IMG/VR virus record: IMGVR_UViG_3300021168_000001
Location: 1-64,000 of that record
Direction: 5' to 3' (one strand)
Source of the DNA: a virus
DNA: 64,000 bases
Of the stretch, positions 43,631-51,914 are shown piece after piece. Every line of letters starts with the position of its first letter. Within the stretch, counting starts at the first letter, position 1. The notes under the pieces were generated by a model, which saw only the letters and a program-made list of their open reading frames with translations, was not told the DNA's origin and ran no database searches. The translations under genes and the position numbers were made by a program.

Positions 43631-46600
43631 GCTTTCACCGCTCCGGCTGGTCTGTTGAGGTTTGCCGTCGCGAGCCAGTACTTGAAGTCATCGATTTGCA
43701 TCGGCGAGATGTCCATCATCACTTCATCGGCACGGTGATGAGCTTTAGGATAGGCTCGTTTCACCTCGCCAAGCGTATCGAATCCCAGGAACACCTTGTG
43801 CTCATCGAATCCCTTAGAAGTATGCAGATGGCGCTGGTCAACGATATAAACCCAATCGCTCTCAGGGTCCGGCCCGATGTAACAATCGAGCGAATCACCA
43901 TCGGCTCCGGTGAACCCTTCGATATATCCATAGTGTGCCGGCATCCGGACCGACCATCCTTTGCCCGATCGAATATGGCCCTTGGGTGTCTCGACCACAC
44001 ACGTAAGACCATGAATGTTGAACTCCATCACGCCCGGGTCATCGGCGTCGGCGGCGCGCCCTGGCTCGTCCATTTCAAGCGGATCGAAGCCAAGCATGTC
44101 GATCACCGACCGCGGCGTGCGCTCGAGCTCTGCATCATCATCGACGTCGTCGAAGTCGCCTTCGTATTGGCGCCAGTCGTCATCGGTCCGCTGCGCCGAT
44201 CCATAGTGCACTTCGGGCAATTCCACACCAAATGCCTTATCGAAGGCCTCTTTGAAGAAATTGAGTTTGGTATCTCCGGCCCTCGCCGGCTCGGCGCTGC
44301 CCTCGCTCGCAGATTTCCATCCCGAGAAGATCTGCGGAGGAATATAGGACTGCAACGCGACGATTGGTGTGTTGCCGAGTTTCTCGGAAACAGCCTTCGC
44401 AACCTCCATTACCGCTTTCTTGTACTCCTTCGGATTGGTCGGGGCTTTCACTTTCTCGACAAGGCCGTTCGCGGTCTCGGCCGCCAGCGCGGTGCGAAAG
44501 TCCTTTGTCTTGAAGCCGCCGTGATCGAGGTTGTCCTTCGTGAAGTCGCGCAGGCTCGCATCGCTCACGGACGGAAAGAGATTGCCTTTCTCACCGGCCT
44601 TGGCACGCAGCTCTTTCAGCATCGATCCAAGCTGTGCGTCCTCGACCGGCAACGATATAGTCACGCCCTTCTTCCCAACGAAGCGCAGTCGCACGCTGTT
44701 GCCAAGCTGCCATACATGATGCCCCTGCAAGGTCGACGCACCATAGGCCTTTACCGCGCCTCCCGTGTCCGAATCGCTGCCGGGCCGGATCCCAGTCTTG
44801 CGCACCAGGTACATGCAGTCGGCATGATCCCGTACCTTGGCGTCCTTACTCTTGCGGAAGCCGTCCAGCTGCTTGTCGATCAGGCTCATGTTCTTTTGCA
44901 GTGCCTGGACGCGCTGGAACTTCAGGTCCGCCTGGCTGTTCTTGAACGTAGGCGAGTAGACATATTGCTTGCGACCTTTCGAATCGAGACCGGTTGCCAA
45001 CAGGTCGGCCTTTGGCATCGGCGAGATTCGAACATCCTTCCACGCTGGCGGGATCTTCAGCGACTTGGCATGCTCCGGCCAGTCCTCGCGACTGGAGTAG
45101 GACTGAAGGTGCGCGGTCTTTGTCGATTCCTCGCCCCCCGAACCGCCAGTGCTTTCTTTATCGGGATCGCTGGACCCTTCGCCACCACCGGGCTCCTCAC
45201 GCGGTCCCATGCCCTTCCGCCGACGCTCCCAGGCCTTCTTTGAAGCTTTTGAATCATCGGTCGCCCTAGCCACCGCAGATAGCGCTCGCTTCTCGGCGCG
45301 CTGCGGCCCGAACAGCTTCTGCATCGTCGCAAGGCGCTTGTCGTCCTGCTCCCCTTCAGGATCGCCGCCCGGCTCTTTGCCGCTCTCGCCCTTGCTCCCT
45401 TGTCCCTCTTCTTCTCCACCCTCGCCTGTAAGCGATTCAAGACCACCCTCGCCGCCGCCCTGCTCGCCCATGCTCATGACGTCATCGGACAGAGCCGCGA
45501 TCCGCTCATCGGTAAGATTCGTTCCGAAGCCAGTTGCGTCGGAGGCCTGCTTCACCTCTTCGGCGCCAGCCCGCGGCGACATGATGCCGAGGTTGATGGC
45601 GACCGCCACCGTATCAAGAGTGGCCTTGGCAAGCTCCGACTTTTCCTTTTCATCCAATACGCGGACGGATGGGAAGTTGAGGTCCAGATCGTCGGGGATC
45701 TCACCGAGCTCCGACATGCAAAGCACCGGGTACAGTTTCTCGAGCTGTGGCCGCAGTTCAACGTCCTGGTCGGTGGCGATCTTCTCCTCGTAGATTCGCT
45801 CATCGGCATCGTTCGATTGCCCAAGTCCGCTGATCGTGCGCCCCCAAAGACGCGTGACCGGGATTTGTGTCGCACCTGAGATGTCCAACTGAAACTGCTG
45901 ATAAACATCGCTGAGGCCGGTGAAGGTATAGTTCACGGCCTCGATCCCGCCATCGGCCGGAAGCGGCACCAGGCTCTGGTTTGACAGCAAGTGGTTCAGG
46001 GTTGTCATGCGCTGCTGAAACTGTATCGCGGCTTGCTGGTTCATGCCGACGCCAGAAAGAACCTTTGCCAGTTCCGGAAACTTCATACCAAGAATGCAGG
46101 CGCGGAACGTGAGCGATAGTATGTTCCAACTCATGTTGTCGCGCTTGCGAATCTCTTCATAGGCCGGCTCGATCACCGATATGCCCCAGTAAGTCTGCGC
46201 CTCATACTCCGGCGTCGGCACCTCTGGCCCGCTGAAGCGCAGTATTCGCGACGAGTGCACTAGAAAACTCTCGGCATCCGGCGCAGTGACCCGGTACATC
46301 TCCGGCTTGTTGAAGTCGGTCGGCCGATTGATGTCCGTGCAGATATCGCCGTGCGGCTGAATGCCTGTCCAGCGATCGAACGGGATCAGGCCTTTGTAAT
46401 CGCCGACGCCGATCGTGTCAGGATCCAGCGGCTCCTCGAGATTATCCTCTTGACCATCGATCACCATGAGTGCGCCGCCGCCCCCGAAAAGCCTCGCCCA
46501 CTTCAGCGCACGGAGAAGCGTCGATTTGGTCTGCGTGCGGCGAATCTTGCGATCGATCTTTGTCAGATCTTCGGGAGGGATATCGCTCGTCAGCTTCGGC

Positions 46601-46893
46601 CAGGCCCTCACCATATCCTGCGCTGGCGTATCAACGATGCGCCGAGAAATCCAGTGGTTCCGATAGAGAGTTATCAGGAGCCAGTAGTTGAAGCTCAGCC
46701 TATCGAGTTCATACGTCGCTGCCTCGGCAAGATTTGGTGTGCCGTATCCCATGCGAGCCGGCACATTTGAAAAATAGTCGAATGCCTGCGCATCGAATCC
46801 TTGTCCGAAACCCATCCTCTGGAGCTGCGCCTGCCGCTCCATATCCGGATTGGTCCCAGCCCTGATCCTACGGCGCTGCTGCAATTCAGGCAT
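43627..46893 (-). CDS. Portal protein fused to type IB topoisomerase and InPase-like domain
   Basis: One uninterrupted 1088-residue frame. Residues about 50-470 are a DUF1073-type portal (LLITLYRNHWISRRIVDTPA, IYEEKIATDQDVELRPQLEK). A long acidic Gly/Glu linker (475-600) follows. Residues about 605-860 are a type IB topoisomerase: PPAWKDVRISPMPKADLLAT, GRKQYVYSPTF, catalytic Arg703 (TGIRPGS), Lys741 or 742 (VGKKGV), Arg800 (KTKDFRTALAAE), Asn841 (LGNTP, where viral enzymes often have His) and nucleophile Tyr850 (QSYIPP). Residues about 956-1078 match the InPase domain of polyvalent proteins: DGDSLDCYIGPDP, YIVDQRHLHTSKGFDEHK. The portal gates DNA packaging. The appended enzymes could be packaged or relax DNA at the portal. 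Confidence 0.88.
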   Translation of the reverse strand: MPELQQRRRIRAGTNPDMERQAQLQRMGFGQGFDAQAFDYFSNVPARMGYGTPNLAEAATYELDRLSFNYWLLITLYRNHWISRRIVDTPAQDMVRAWPKLTSDIPPEDLTKIDRKIRRTQTKSTLLRALKWARLFGGGGALMVIDGQEDNLEEPLDPDTIGVGDYKGLIPFDRWTGIQPHGDICTDINRPTDFNKPEMYRVTAPDAESFLVHSSRILRFSGPEVPTPEYEAQTYWGISVIEPAYEEIRKRDNMSWNILSLTFRACILGMKFPELAKVLSGVGMNQQAAIQFQQRMTTLNHLLSNQSLVPLPADGGIEAVNYTFTGLSDVYQQFQLDISGATQIPVTRLWGRTISGLGQSNDADERIYEEKIATDQDVELRPQLEKLYPVLCMSELGEIPDDLDLNFPSVRVLDEKEKSELAKATLDTVAVAINLGIMSPRAGAEEVKQASDATGFGTNLTDERIAALSDDVMSMGEQGGGEGGLESLTGEGGEEEGQGSKGESGKEPGGDPEGEQDDKRLATMQKLFGPQRAEKRALSAVARATDDSKASKKAWERRRKGMGPREEPGGGEGSSDPDKESTGGSGGEESTKTAHLQSYSSREDWPEHAKSLKIPPAWKDVRISPMPKADLLATGLDSKGRKQYVYSPTFKNSQADLKFQRVQALQKNMSLIDKQLDGFRKSKDAKVRDHADCMYLVRKTGIRPGSDSDTGGAVKAYGASTLQGHHVWQLGNSVRLRFVGKKGVTISLPVEDAQLGSMLKELRAKAGEKGNLFPSVSDASLRDFTKDNLDHGGFKTKDFRTALAAETANGLVEKVKAPTNPKEYKKAVMEVAKAVSEKLGNTPIVALQSYIPPQIFSGWKSASEGSAEPARAGDTKLNFFKEAFDKAFGVELPEVHYGSAQRTDDDWRQYEGDFDDVDDDAELERTPRSVIDMLGFDPLEMDEPGRAADADDPGVMEFNIHGLTCVVETPKGHIRSGKGWSVRMPAHYGYIEGFTGADGDSLDCYIGPDPESDWVYIVDQRHLHTSKGFDEHKVFLGFDTLGEVKRAYPKAHHRADEVMMDISPMQIDDFKYWLATANLNRPAGAVKA

Positions 46894-46909
46894 TTATGCT
46901 CGACTCCGT

Positions 46910-47155
46910 TCATTCAGGCTTGTCCAGCCAGATCACTTTGCTTTCGTCGTAAGGCAGCGCTTGAATTCGTTTTCCATTTCGAATGAAAGCCCAGAGTACA
47001 CGGCTGTCTGGATTCACAATGGCCAAAAGAACTGCGAGATCGATCTCGAATCCGTTGACTTTCATCACACATCGATCCTGATCGACGAGGACCTTCGTGA
47101 GTTTTCGCACGGCGATCACCGCCTTTGTATTTACCCCAAAAAGAAGGGCGCGCAT
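46910..47155 (-). CDS. Small hypothetical protein
   Basis: 81 residues from ATG 47155. An upstream TTG (47185) has AGGAG directly adjacent, too close to serve. Alpha/beta, with a hydrophobic middle (EIDLAVLLAIVNPDSRVLW). Its first codons lie inside a terminator-like hairpin, which may couple its expression to readthrough. No family recognised. Confidence 0.55.
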   Translation of the reverse strand: MRALLFGVNTKAVIAVRKLTKVLVDQDRCVMKVNGFEIDLAVLLAIVNPDSRVLWAFIRNGKRIQALPYDESKVIWLDKPE

Positions 47156-47168
47156 TGGGTACGCGCCC
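47137..47168 (-). terminator. Terminator-like hairpin downstream of a secreted-protein gene
   Basis: Minus strand: GGGCGCG (47168-47162), 9-base loop, CGCGCCC (47152-47146), then TTCTTTTT. It lies 33 bases after the stop of the secreted-protein gene, but also covers the start of the next small gene. Confidence 0.65.
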
Positions 47169-47200
47169 TGGCCTAAGTGATGCAACTCCTCTTTGGGAGC

Positions 47201-48001
47201 TTACTGTTGAACAAAAGTTAGAACGCCGTTGATGCCGCCTGTTCCGGTCGACAGCACGCAGAGTGCATTTCCAGCTGGAGTCGCGAACCTGCTTCCCTCG
47301 CCGCTCAGTCCCAGCACTGCGCCCGTCGCCGGTGCGAATGCGCCTGTCAATACCGTTGTCCCTGTCCCGCAGGTGGTGCCAGTTCCATATTCGAATTGGG
47401 CGGTCGTTGTAGCACCAACGCTGGCAGTAAATCCGCAGGCATAGACTACTTTGCCGGCGCTCAGTGCCACTAGCTGTGTGGTCGTAGCCGTGCTGATCGC
47501 GACTGACACACTGGACTTTGTTACCGATGGATTCTCGCATGGATCACCAATATTGGCCAGAATCATTGACGCCGATGGACTGAACGTTATGTTCAACAAT
47601 CCGGCAGTCGGGTAGGTGCTCGAGCAAGCATAGGTGGCCACATACTGATCGCCCGTGCTGACCCCGGGAAACACCTGAAAGCTCTGTACACCGGTCGACG
47701 GCGTAAAGCTCACGGTCGCTACAGTTGATCCTGCCGTATTCACATTGTTTGACTGATAAGCTAGCGTGACGGTGCAGCCGCTCGGCGATCCGGTGATTCC
47801 AGATTCAACAATCGTCAGCGTGCCCACGCCAGAAAAGTTCGGCAACCGCGATGCAGGGCTGGTCTGCGTGGCCGTGGCGGATACTGCCGTAAACAGGCTC
47901 ACCCCGGACTGAGATGTATAGGTGGTCTGGGCGATTGACGGAATGACAGCTGCCGCAAGCAGAGCCAGGATCGAAGTAATAACCGAAAACTTGAGTTTCA
48001 T
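47201..48001 (-). CDS. Secreted protein, beta-rich, unknown
   Basis: 266 residues with a clear Sec signal peptide (MKLKFSVITSILALLAAAVI, cleavage after SIA near 24). The mature part is Ser/Thr/Gly-rich and beta-stranded, with six cysteines that could form disulfides (TYACSS, GDPCENP, VYACGF, TTCGTG, ALCVLS). No family recognised. Followed by a terminator-like hairpin. Exported protein inside a phage head cluster, role unknown. Confidence 0.7.
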   Translation of the reverse strand: MKLKFSVITSILALLAAAVIPSIAQTTYTSQSGVSLFTAVSATATQTSPASRLPNFSGVGTLTIVESGITGSPSGCTVTLAYQSNNVNTAGSTVATVSFTPSTGVQSFQVFPGVSTGDQYVATYACSSTYPTAGLLNITFSPSASMILANIGDPCENPSVTKSSVSVAISTATTTQLVALSAGKVVYACGFTASVGATTTAQFEYGTGTTCGTGTTVLTGAFAPATGAVLGLSGEGSRFATPAGNALCVLSTGTGGINGVLTFVQQ

Positions 48002-48031
48002 GTGCTTTTCCCTTCTGCCTTGCGGCGTTGG

Positions 48032-48679
48032 TTAGGTTGTGGTTCGTACTGCATCGATTACTCGATCGAGCGCGATGTGCATCCGTTGCCGATAAACGGA
48101 ATCGCTATCCGTAGCCTTGGCCGCGGCACGCTTCGCACGCATCGTCTCCCAGGCTTTCTTGGCCGCCGCGCTGCGTCCACCACCGCTTCCAGCTGCTGGC
48201 TTCTCCGCAGTCTTCGGCCGTTCGCTGCTTGAAGACGATGGCTGCTTTCGAGCTTCGCGCTTCTGTTGTTGCTCCTGCTCCCGTTTTCCGGCCCGCTGCC
48301 GAGACCGTTCGTGCGCTTGGCGCATAAAGTCTTCCCACGCGGATCGCGCAGCCGGTCGCGGCGAATGCTGGGATCCTTGCTGCTGATGCTGGCCGCGTTG
48401 CCGTGCAGCATTCGGGCCTAGCGTTTCGTAATTGTGAGACCCGGCCTGGTAGGAAGGCTCGTACTGATGGACCTTCTCGAGAAAGGCATTGGCCTCGGCA
48501 GTGTTACCAACCTTGCGGCTCGACGTCTCCATCGCCTTGAGTTTATTCAAGATCTCGGGAGATACATCTTTGCCGATCGCGTCCATCGCGCGAAAGATCT
48601 TCTGGATGTCGTTGGCACGGCGCACATTAGGTCTGCGTTCGTACAAATGTTCCATCCTTGTCTTCGCTCGGTCGCTCAT
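48032..48679 (-). CDS. Head-region protein with C-terminal H-x-x-LD motif
   Basis: 215 residues. Helical N-terminal half (VRRANDIQKIFRAMDAIGKD), a Gln/Arg/Ser-rich low-complexity middle, an AAAKKAWETMRAKRA segment similar to the portal linker (SKKAWERRRKG), and a C-terminal RQRMHIALDRVIDAVR motif. The same motif is found in the scaffold and in the 41734 protein. Likely an internal head or scaffold-associated protein (inference). Confidence 0.6.
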   Translation of the reverse strand: MSDRAKTRMEHLYERRPNVRRANDIQKIFRAMDAIGKDVSPEILNKLKAMETSSRKVGNTAEANAFLEKVHQYEPSYQAGSHNYETLGPNAARQRGQHQQQGSQHSPRPAARSAWEDFMRQAHERSRQRAGKREQEQQQKREARKQPSSSSSERPKTAEKPAAGSGGGRSAAAKKAWETMRAKRAAAKATDSDSVYRQRMHIALDRVIDAVRTTT

Positions 48680-49047
48680 TGCGGCCTTGTCACGGCTGGC
48701 GCGTCAGCTGGATATTGTGCGTTCTCAAGCCTCTGCACTTTCGGAATTACATAGGAGTCCTGAGTCTGCGATACCTGCTGCAATTGAGACCGCATCGAGA
48801 GCACCTGTTCAACAAGATCACGCTGCCTCTGCGAGTCGTTCATTACCGATGCACGCACGGCCAACTCGAGGCGCCCCAGACGCTGGTCGATCTCTTCATC
48901 ATGCCTCTCGTGCTCGAGAATCTGCCTGAGCGCCTGTGTCTGCCGGTCATCGGCATATTTATTTATCTTCGCCAGACCGCCAAAGATCGATCCGACAATC
49001 GTTAGAGCCGTGGCCACCGTCGCGAGAGTGATGTGTTTCGGCGTCAT
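48676..49047 (-). CDS. Membrane-anchored coiled-coil protein
   Basis: 123 residues from ATG 49047, chosen because it overlaps the MuF stop as ATGA. The longer frame would begin inside that gene. One transmembrane helix near the N-terminus (ATVATALTIVGSIFGGLA), then a long coiled coil rich in Glu, Arg and Gln. The layout resembles i-spanin or holin-associated proteins but the location beside head genes is unusual. Confidence 0.6.
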   Translation of the reverse strand: MTPKHITLATVATALTIVGSIFGGLAKINKYADDRQTQALRQILEHERHDEEIDQRLGRLELAVRASVMNDSQRQRDLVEQVLSMRSQLQQVSQTQDSYVIPKVQRLENAQYPADAPAVTRPQ

Positions 49048-49892
49048 GCCGCTGTGCGCTCCTTCATCCCGCTCAGGTTCCTGAAAGCGATTCGAGTCAT
49101 GCTCATGATCCGGCCGTTCCGATGAACGCGGTGTGGCCATTTCACATCATCGAGTGTGAGCAGCGGAGATTGAGGACAACGACAATTTGGAAAAGTTCCT
49201 CCGTGCCCACGTCCCAATGTGCTTTTCTCTCCAATTAAAGCCTCTGGCGATGGCGGGTCATCATAGAACACGATCACACCTTCCATATTTTTATGACTCG
49301 GCCTCACCCTCGTATCTTCCGACGTCAACCATTCGTAGCACGGTAGCCCGAGATGCTCGGCGCGCGCCTGCGTGAGAGCCGCGCTTGCCTTCATCGTTTC
49401 GGTCCGCGCGATCAGATTAATCCTGGTTCGCGTGAGTTGCGGAAACCGGTGTCGCATCATCTTGGCGATCGCTTCCGGCCGGGCCCCTGCCTGCTGCGCC
49501 TCCGCGATCTCGCCCGTCAACTGCTGAGCGACCTTTCGCGGAATACTCGAGATATAGGCCGCATTCTCATCAACTATCCTGCGAAGTGCAATCCCGACCG
49601 GCCCGGCCATTTCCCGCTGCAGGAGCCGATGTAACATTGAGCTCCGTTGCGCCCGCGTCGCCGCTTCACGCCAGGTTCTCGCGTTCAGCACGTTGACCCA
49701 CCGGCCCATCTCGCCGGCGACATAGGCTGCGGCATCAGCAACGTCTCGCCGCTCGCTCACCGCCGCCAGTTCTGCAATCCACTGCTCGAAGCTTACATCC
49801 GGCTTGCGTTGGGGGATGCTCGACAACATGAGTCTGCGGATCAGCCGCTGATACTCGAGTTCGATCCGTCGCGTAACCGTAAAGTCACTCAT
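49044..49892 (-). CDS. Minor head protein, SPP1 gp7/MuF type
   Basis: 282 residues. The MuF domain is clear at about 155-260: RINLIARTETMKASAALTQA, YEWLTSEDTRVRPSHKNMEG and GGTFPNCRCPQSPL. MuF proteins sit on the portal inside the head and help DNA delivery. Some carry toxin domains, but none is visible here. Adjacent to the head-region genes upstream of the portal fusion. Confidence 0.87.
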   Translation of the reverse strand: MSDFTVTRRIELEYQRLIRRLMLSSIPQRKPDVSFEQWIAELAAVSERRDVADAAAYVAGEMGRWVNVLNARTWREAATRAQRSSMLHRLLQREMAGPVGIALRRIVDENAAYISSIPRKVAQQLTGEIAEAQQAGARPEAIAKMMRHRFPQLTRTRINLIARTETMKASAALTQARAEHLGLPCYEWLTSEDTRVRPSHKNMEGVIVFYDDPPSPEALIGEKSTLGRGHGGTFPNCRCPQSPLLTLDDVKWPHRVHRNGRIMSMTRIAFRNLSGMKERTAA

Positions 49893-50047
49893 TCGATCGT
49901 TGTGCCATGCGATTCTTTGAACTTGCGCAGCATTTCGTCTAGCTCTCGCTGCTCTTTTTCCGTCAATGGCTTGTAATTTGGCGGCAGCTTCGGCGGCAGC
50001 TTCGGTTGCGGTGGTTCGGTCTGCGGCTTCTTAGTCGGCTTCTTCAT
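49889..50047 (-). CDS. Small basic Pro/Lys-rich protein
   Basis: 52 residues beginning MKKPTKKPQTEPPQPKLPPK. ATGA overlaps at both ends (with 50044 and 49892), so it is very likely translated. A disordered Lys/Pro half is followed by an acidic/basic helix. Function unknown. Confidence 0.65.
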   Translation of the reverse strand: MKKPTKKPQTEPPQPKLPPKLPPNYKPLTEKEQRELDEMLRKFKESHGTTIE

Positions 50048-50562
50048 TTTTTCATCAGAGCTACGGCTGTGATGATCAGCGACAAGATCGCGATGATTGC
50101 AAAAATAATCTGAAAAACATTAGCGCCGCTTTTTTCTTTACCTGAACCTTGGCCCTCGATCAAGGCTATGCGCGATTTCAAATCTCCTATCTGCACATCG
50201 AAGCCTGAGGCCCTGGTGCTCAAAAGCGCTCCCAACTGGTCAATCTGCTTGCTGGTTGCCGTCTCACTCTTGGCAATGGCGAGGTCGGAAGACTTGTTCT
50301 GCTCCCCAACCGCTTCCTTGGCCGCCTGCAATGCCGCCTGCACAGCCTTGTCGCTGTCACGGAATTGCGTCTGTACGCCTATAAACTTCTCGCCGTGAAG
50401 CTCTCGCAGGCCGTTCATCTCCGCTTTCAGCAATTCTTTGAGCGCCGCGAGTTCTCCTTTGAACTGCGTCTCGAGTCGCTGGCCCATCTCGGTTGTAAGC
50501 GTGGTTGGGTCAGGCCTGGGAAACGTGTCTTCGTTGCTTCTACGCCCCGCTACTCTATCCAT
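50044..50562 (-). CDS. Coiled-coil protein with C-terminal membrane helix
   Basis: 172 residues. A long coiled coil (about 20-145, GQRLETQFKGELAALKELLK) ends in one hydrophobic C-terminal helix (FQIIFAIIAILSLIITAVAL). This tail-anchored topology is known from phage lysis or haemolysin-like accessory proteins and from DUF proteins of unknown role. First gene of the leftward run after the rightward island. Confidence 0.65.
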   Translation of the reverse strand: MDRVAGRRSNEDTFPRPDPTTLTTEMGQRLETQFKGELAALKELLKAEMNGLRELHGEKFIGVQTQFRDSDKAVQAALQAAKEAVGEQNKSSDLAIAKSETATSKQIDQLGALLSTRASGFDVQIGDLKSRIALIEGQGSGKEKSGANVFQIIFAIIAILSLIITAVALMKK

Positions 50563-50585
50563 TCCTCAAATCCGTCCCAATGGGA

Positions 50586-50591
50586 TATAAT
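50586..50591 (+). promoter_or_regulatory. Promoter-like -10 for the rightward island
   Basis: A TATAAT hexamer matches the consensus exactly, 33 bases before the first island start. The -35 (TTCCTC at 17 bases spacing) is weak. It lies in the only divergent intergenic gap of the late region (50563-50624). Confidence 0.45.
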
Positions 50592-50624
50592 TCCAATCAT
50601 TCGCTTACCACTGAAAGGAAAGCA

Positions 50625-50816
50625 ATGCAATCCCTCTTTACCAACGCTGAAGCAATCCGCCGAGCTCGATCTGCCTTTGAGATTCTGTCGAAGGCTGGCA
50701 TCCGCAAGAATGTGGCCGTGGCCATGCTTGTGATGCGGAATAATCTCACCTACGACCAGGCTCGCGATCGAATCGCGTCCCTCGAAACGGCCACAGGAAG
50801 GATGCTTACGGAATGA
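50625..50816 (+). CDS. Island gene 1, small helical protein
   Basis: 63 residues from ATG 50625 with GAAAGGAA upstream. The helices FTNAEAIRRARSAFEILSKA and NLTYDQARDRIASLE suggest a compact three-helix fold. No family recognised. Its TGA overlaps the next ATG. First of six tiny rightward genes between late genes transcribed the other way. Confidence 0.65.
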   Translation: MQSLFTNAEAIRRARSAFEILSKAGIRKNVAVAMLVMRNNLTYDQARDRIASLETATGRMLTE

Positions 50817-51031
50817 CTACCGATATCGAAGTTTGTTGCTGCGATGCAATGCTTCGTCGCCAACGCGATAACAACAATATGCTTGGCGGTTCTCTTTTCA
50901 GTTGGACCTGCCCGGTTCACAAAAAGGTTTCGATGGATACGCGTCCGTTGCCGCCATCGACTATCCATCATCACCCAGCGGCACCATTTCCGAGACCGTT
51001 CCCGCAAAGGAAGATGGTCGACGGTTTCTAA
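50813..51031 (+). CDS. Island gene 2, small Cys-rich protein
   Basis: 72 residues. Cysteines at the start (EVCCCDAM) and CPVH after residue 32 could bind a metal. The C-terminal third is Pro/His-rich. No family recognised. ATGA overlap with gene 1. Confidence 0.55.
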   Translation: MTTDIEVCCCDAMLRRQRDNNNMLGGSLFSWTCPVHKKVSMDTRPLPPSTIHHHPAAPFPRPFPQRKMVDGF

Positions 51032-51066
51032 TCCGGCGCATACTGTTGAAAAGGAGGTCTAAACCA

Positions 51067-51255
51067 ATGAAGCCATCAACGAATGCCTTGTTCATGGCCC
51101 TCATTCGCCATGAGAACTCAACGAAGGAAGAGAAACAGGCTGAATGCCAACGGATTTGCCGAGAGGCCGCGCTCCGCGGTTTGCATTCAGTCCTGTGCCC
51201 AGTCCTTCACGACCAGTGGAAGCAGACGCCACAAAGAATCCGAAAGGCCGCATGA
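51067..51255 (+). CDS. Island gene 3, small protein
   Basis: 62 residues from ATG 51067, with a strong AAAAGGAGGT site upstream (51048-51058). Helical, with Cys at 27, 31 and 44. No family recognised. Its TGA overlaps the next ATG. Confidence 0.65.
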   Translation: MKPSTNALFMALIRHENSTKEEKQAECQRICREAALRGLHSVLCPVLHDQWKQTPQRIRKAA

Positions 51256-51458
51256 CCGGAGACGATATGGTTCGTGAAGTCTTTTCGGTGGTTAGCGGCT
51301 GCAACCTCGATGTCCTGCATGCCACCTTCGGCGCTGATTTCCTGTTTTGTAATCGACCTTTCGTGCTCATCGTCGAATGTCCTGCGAACCTGCGCGACGT
51401 GATCCGCCAGCACATCGCGCAGTCTCTTCCGAAGCACTGGACCCTTGAGTTCCGATAG
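51252..51458 (+). CDS. Island gene 4, small protein
   Basis: 68 residues. Alternating strands and helices (VREVFSVVSGCNLDVLHATF) with a short C-terminal helix (ANLRDVIRQHIAQSL). No family recognised. ATGA overlap with gene 3. Confidence 0.6.
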   Translation: MTGDDMVREVFSVVSGCNLDVLHATFGADFLFCNRPFVLIVECPANLRDVIRQHIAQSLPKHWTLEFR

Positions 51459-51475
51459 CCGGAGTTTGATGCCTG

Positions 51476-51676
51476 ATGCGTACGCCAGTTCACAACAGCG
51501 AAGCTTTGAGGTTACTCGCCCGGTTGAAATACCGCATGGAAGGCTTTGTTCTTCAAATTAGCCATAGCCCAACCGGATCGTCTCTTTGCCTGCCGCCACG
51601 ATCAGCCGATTCATTAACGATTAGCCGCTGGCTCGACGAATTGGACAAGATCGAAGCCGAGCTCAAAAAGGACTGA
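51476..51676 (+). CDS. Island gene 5, small protein
   Basis: 66 residues from ATG 51476 with GGAG at 51461-51464. Helical ends and a Ser/Pro-rich middle (SHSPTGSSLCLPPRSADS). No family recognised. Confidence 0.55.
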   Translation: MRTPVHNSEALRLLARLKYRMEGFVLQISHSPTGSSLCLPPRSADSLTISRWLDELDKIEAELKKD

Positions 51677-51677
51677 A

Positions 51678-51914
51678 ATGAAAGCCGAAGAGATCCAAGA
51701 GATAATCAGCCGCTGCGCCGAGATCTGCAAGGCAGCCAACCCGATCGTTGCGGCCGGTACCATGCAAATCACCAACATCATGATCCAGGGCGAGATTGCC
51801 ATCCGTCTTGGCGAGATAGCAGAACACCTCGGCGATATTTCCAATCGCCTGGACAACATATGTAATCCGAACAATGGCGATTCGCTGAATGTTACGACAT
51901 TTTCCCCGATCTAG
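51678..51914 (+). CDS. Island gene 6, small helical protein
   Basis: 78 residues starting just after gene 5. A single long amphipathic region (EIIQ-type repeats, then EIAIRLGEIAEHLGDISNRL), probably a coiled coil or helical bundle. Converges with the next leftward gene, their ends overlapping by four bases. Confidence 0.6.
   Translation: MKAEEIQEIISRCAEICKAANPIVAAGTMQITNIMIQGEIAIRLGEIAEHLGDISNRLDNICNPNNGDSLNVTTFSPI

Noticed and set aside
44314-45081. Tyrosine recombinase/integrase
   Set aside because: The R-K-R-N-Y pattern with IPPAWKDV and LGNTP...SYI is that of topoisomerase IB, not integrase. No integrase arm-binding domain is present.
43627-46893. Labelling the portal as an anti-CBASS (Acb1) protein
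   Set aside because: The N-terminal family name includes Acb1-like, but the sequence and context (portal between MuF and scaffold genes) identify a portal. No Acb1 phosphodiesterase motif pair was seen.
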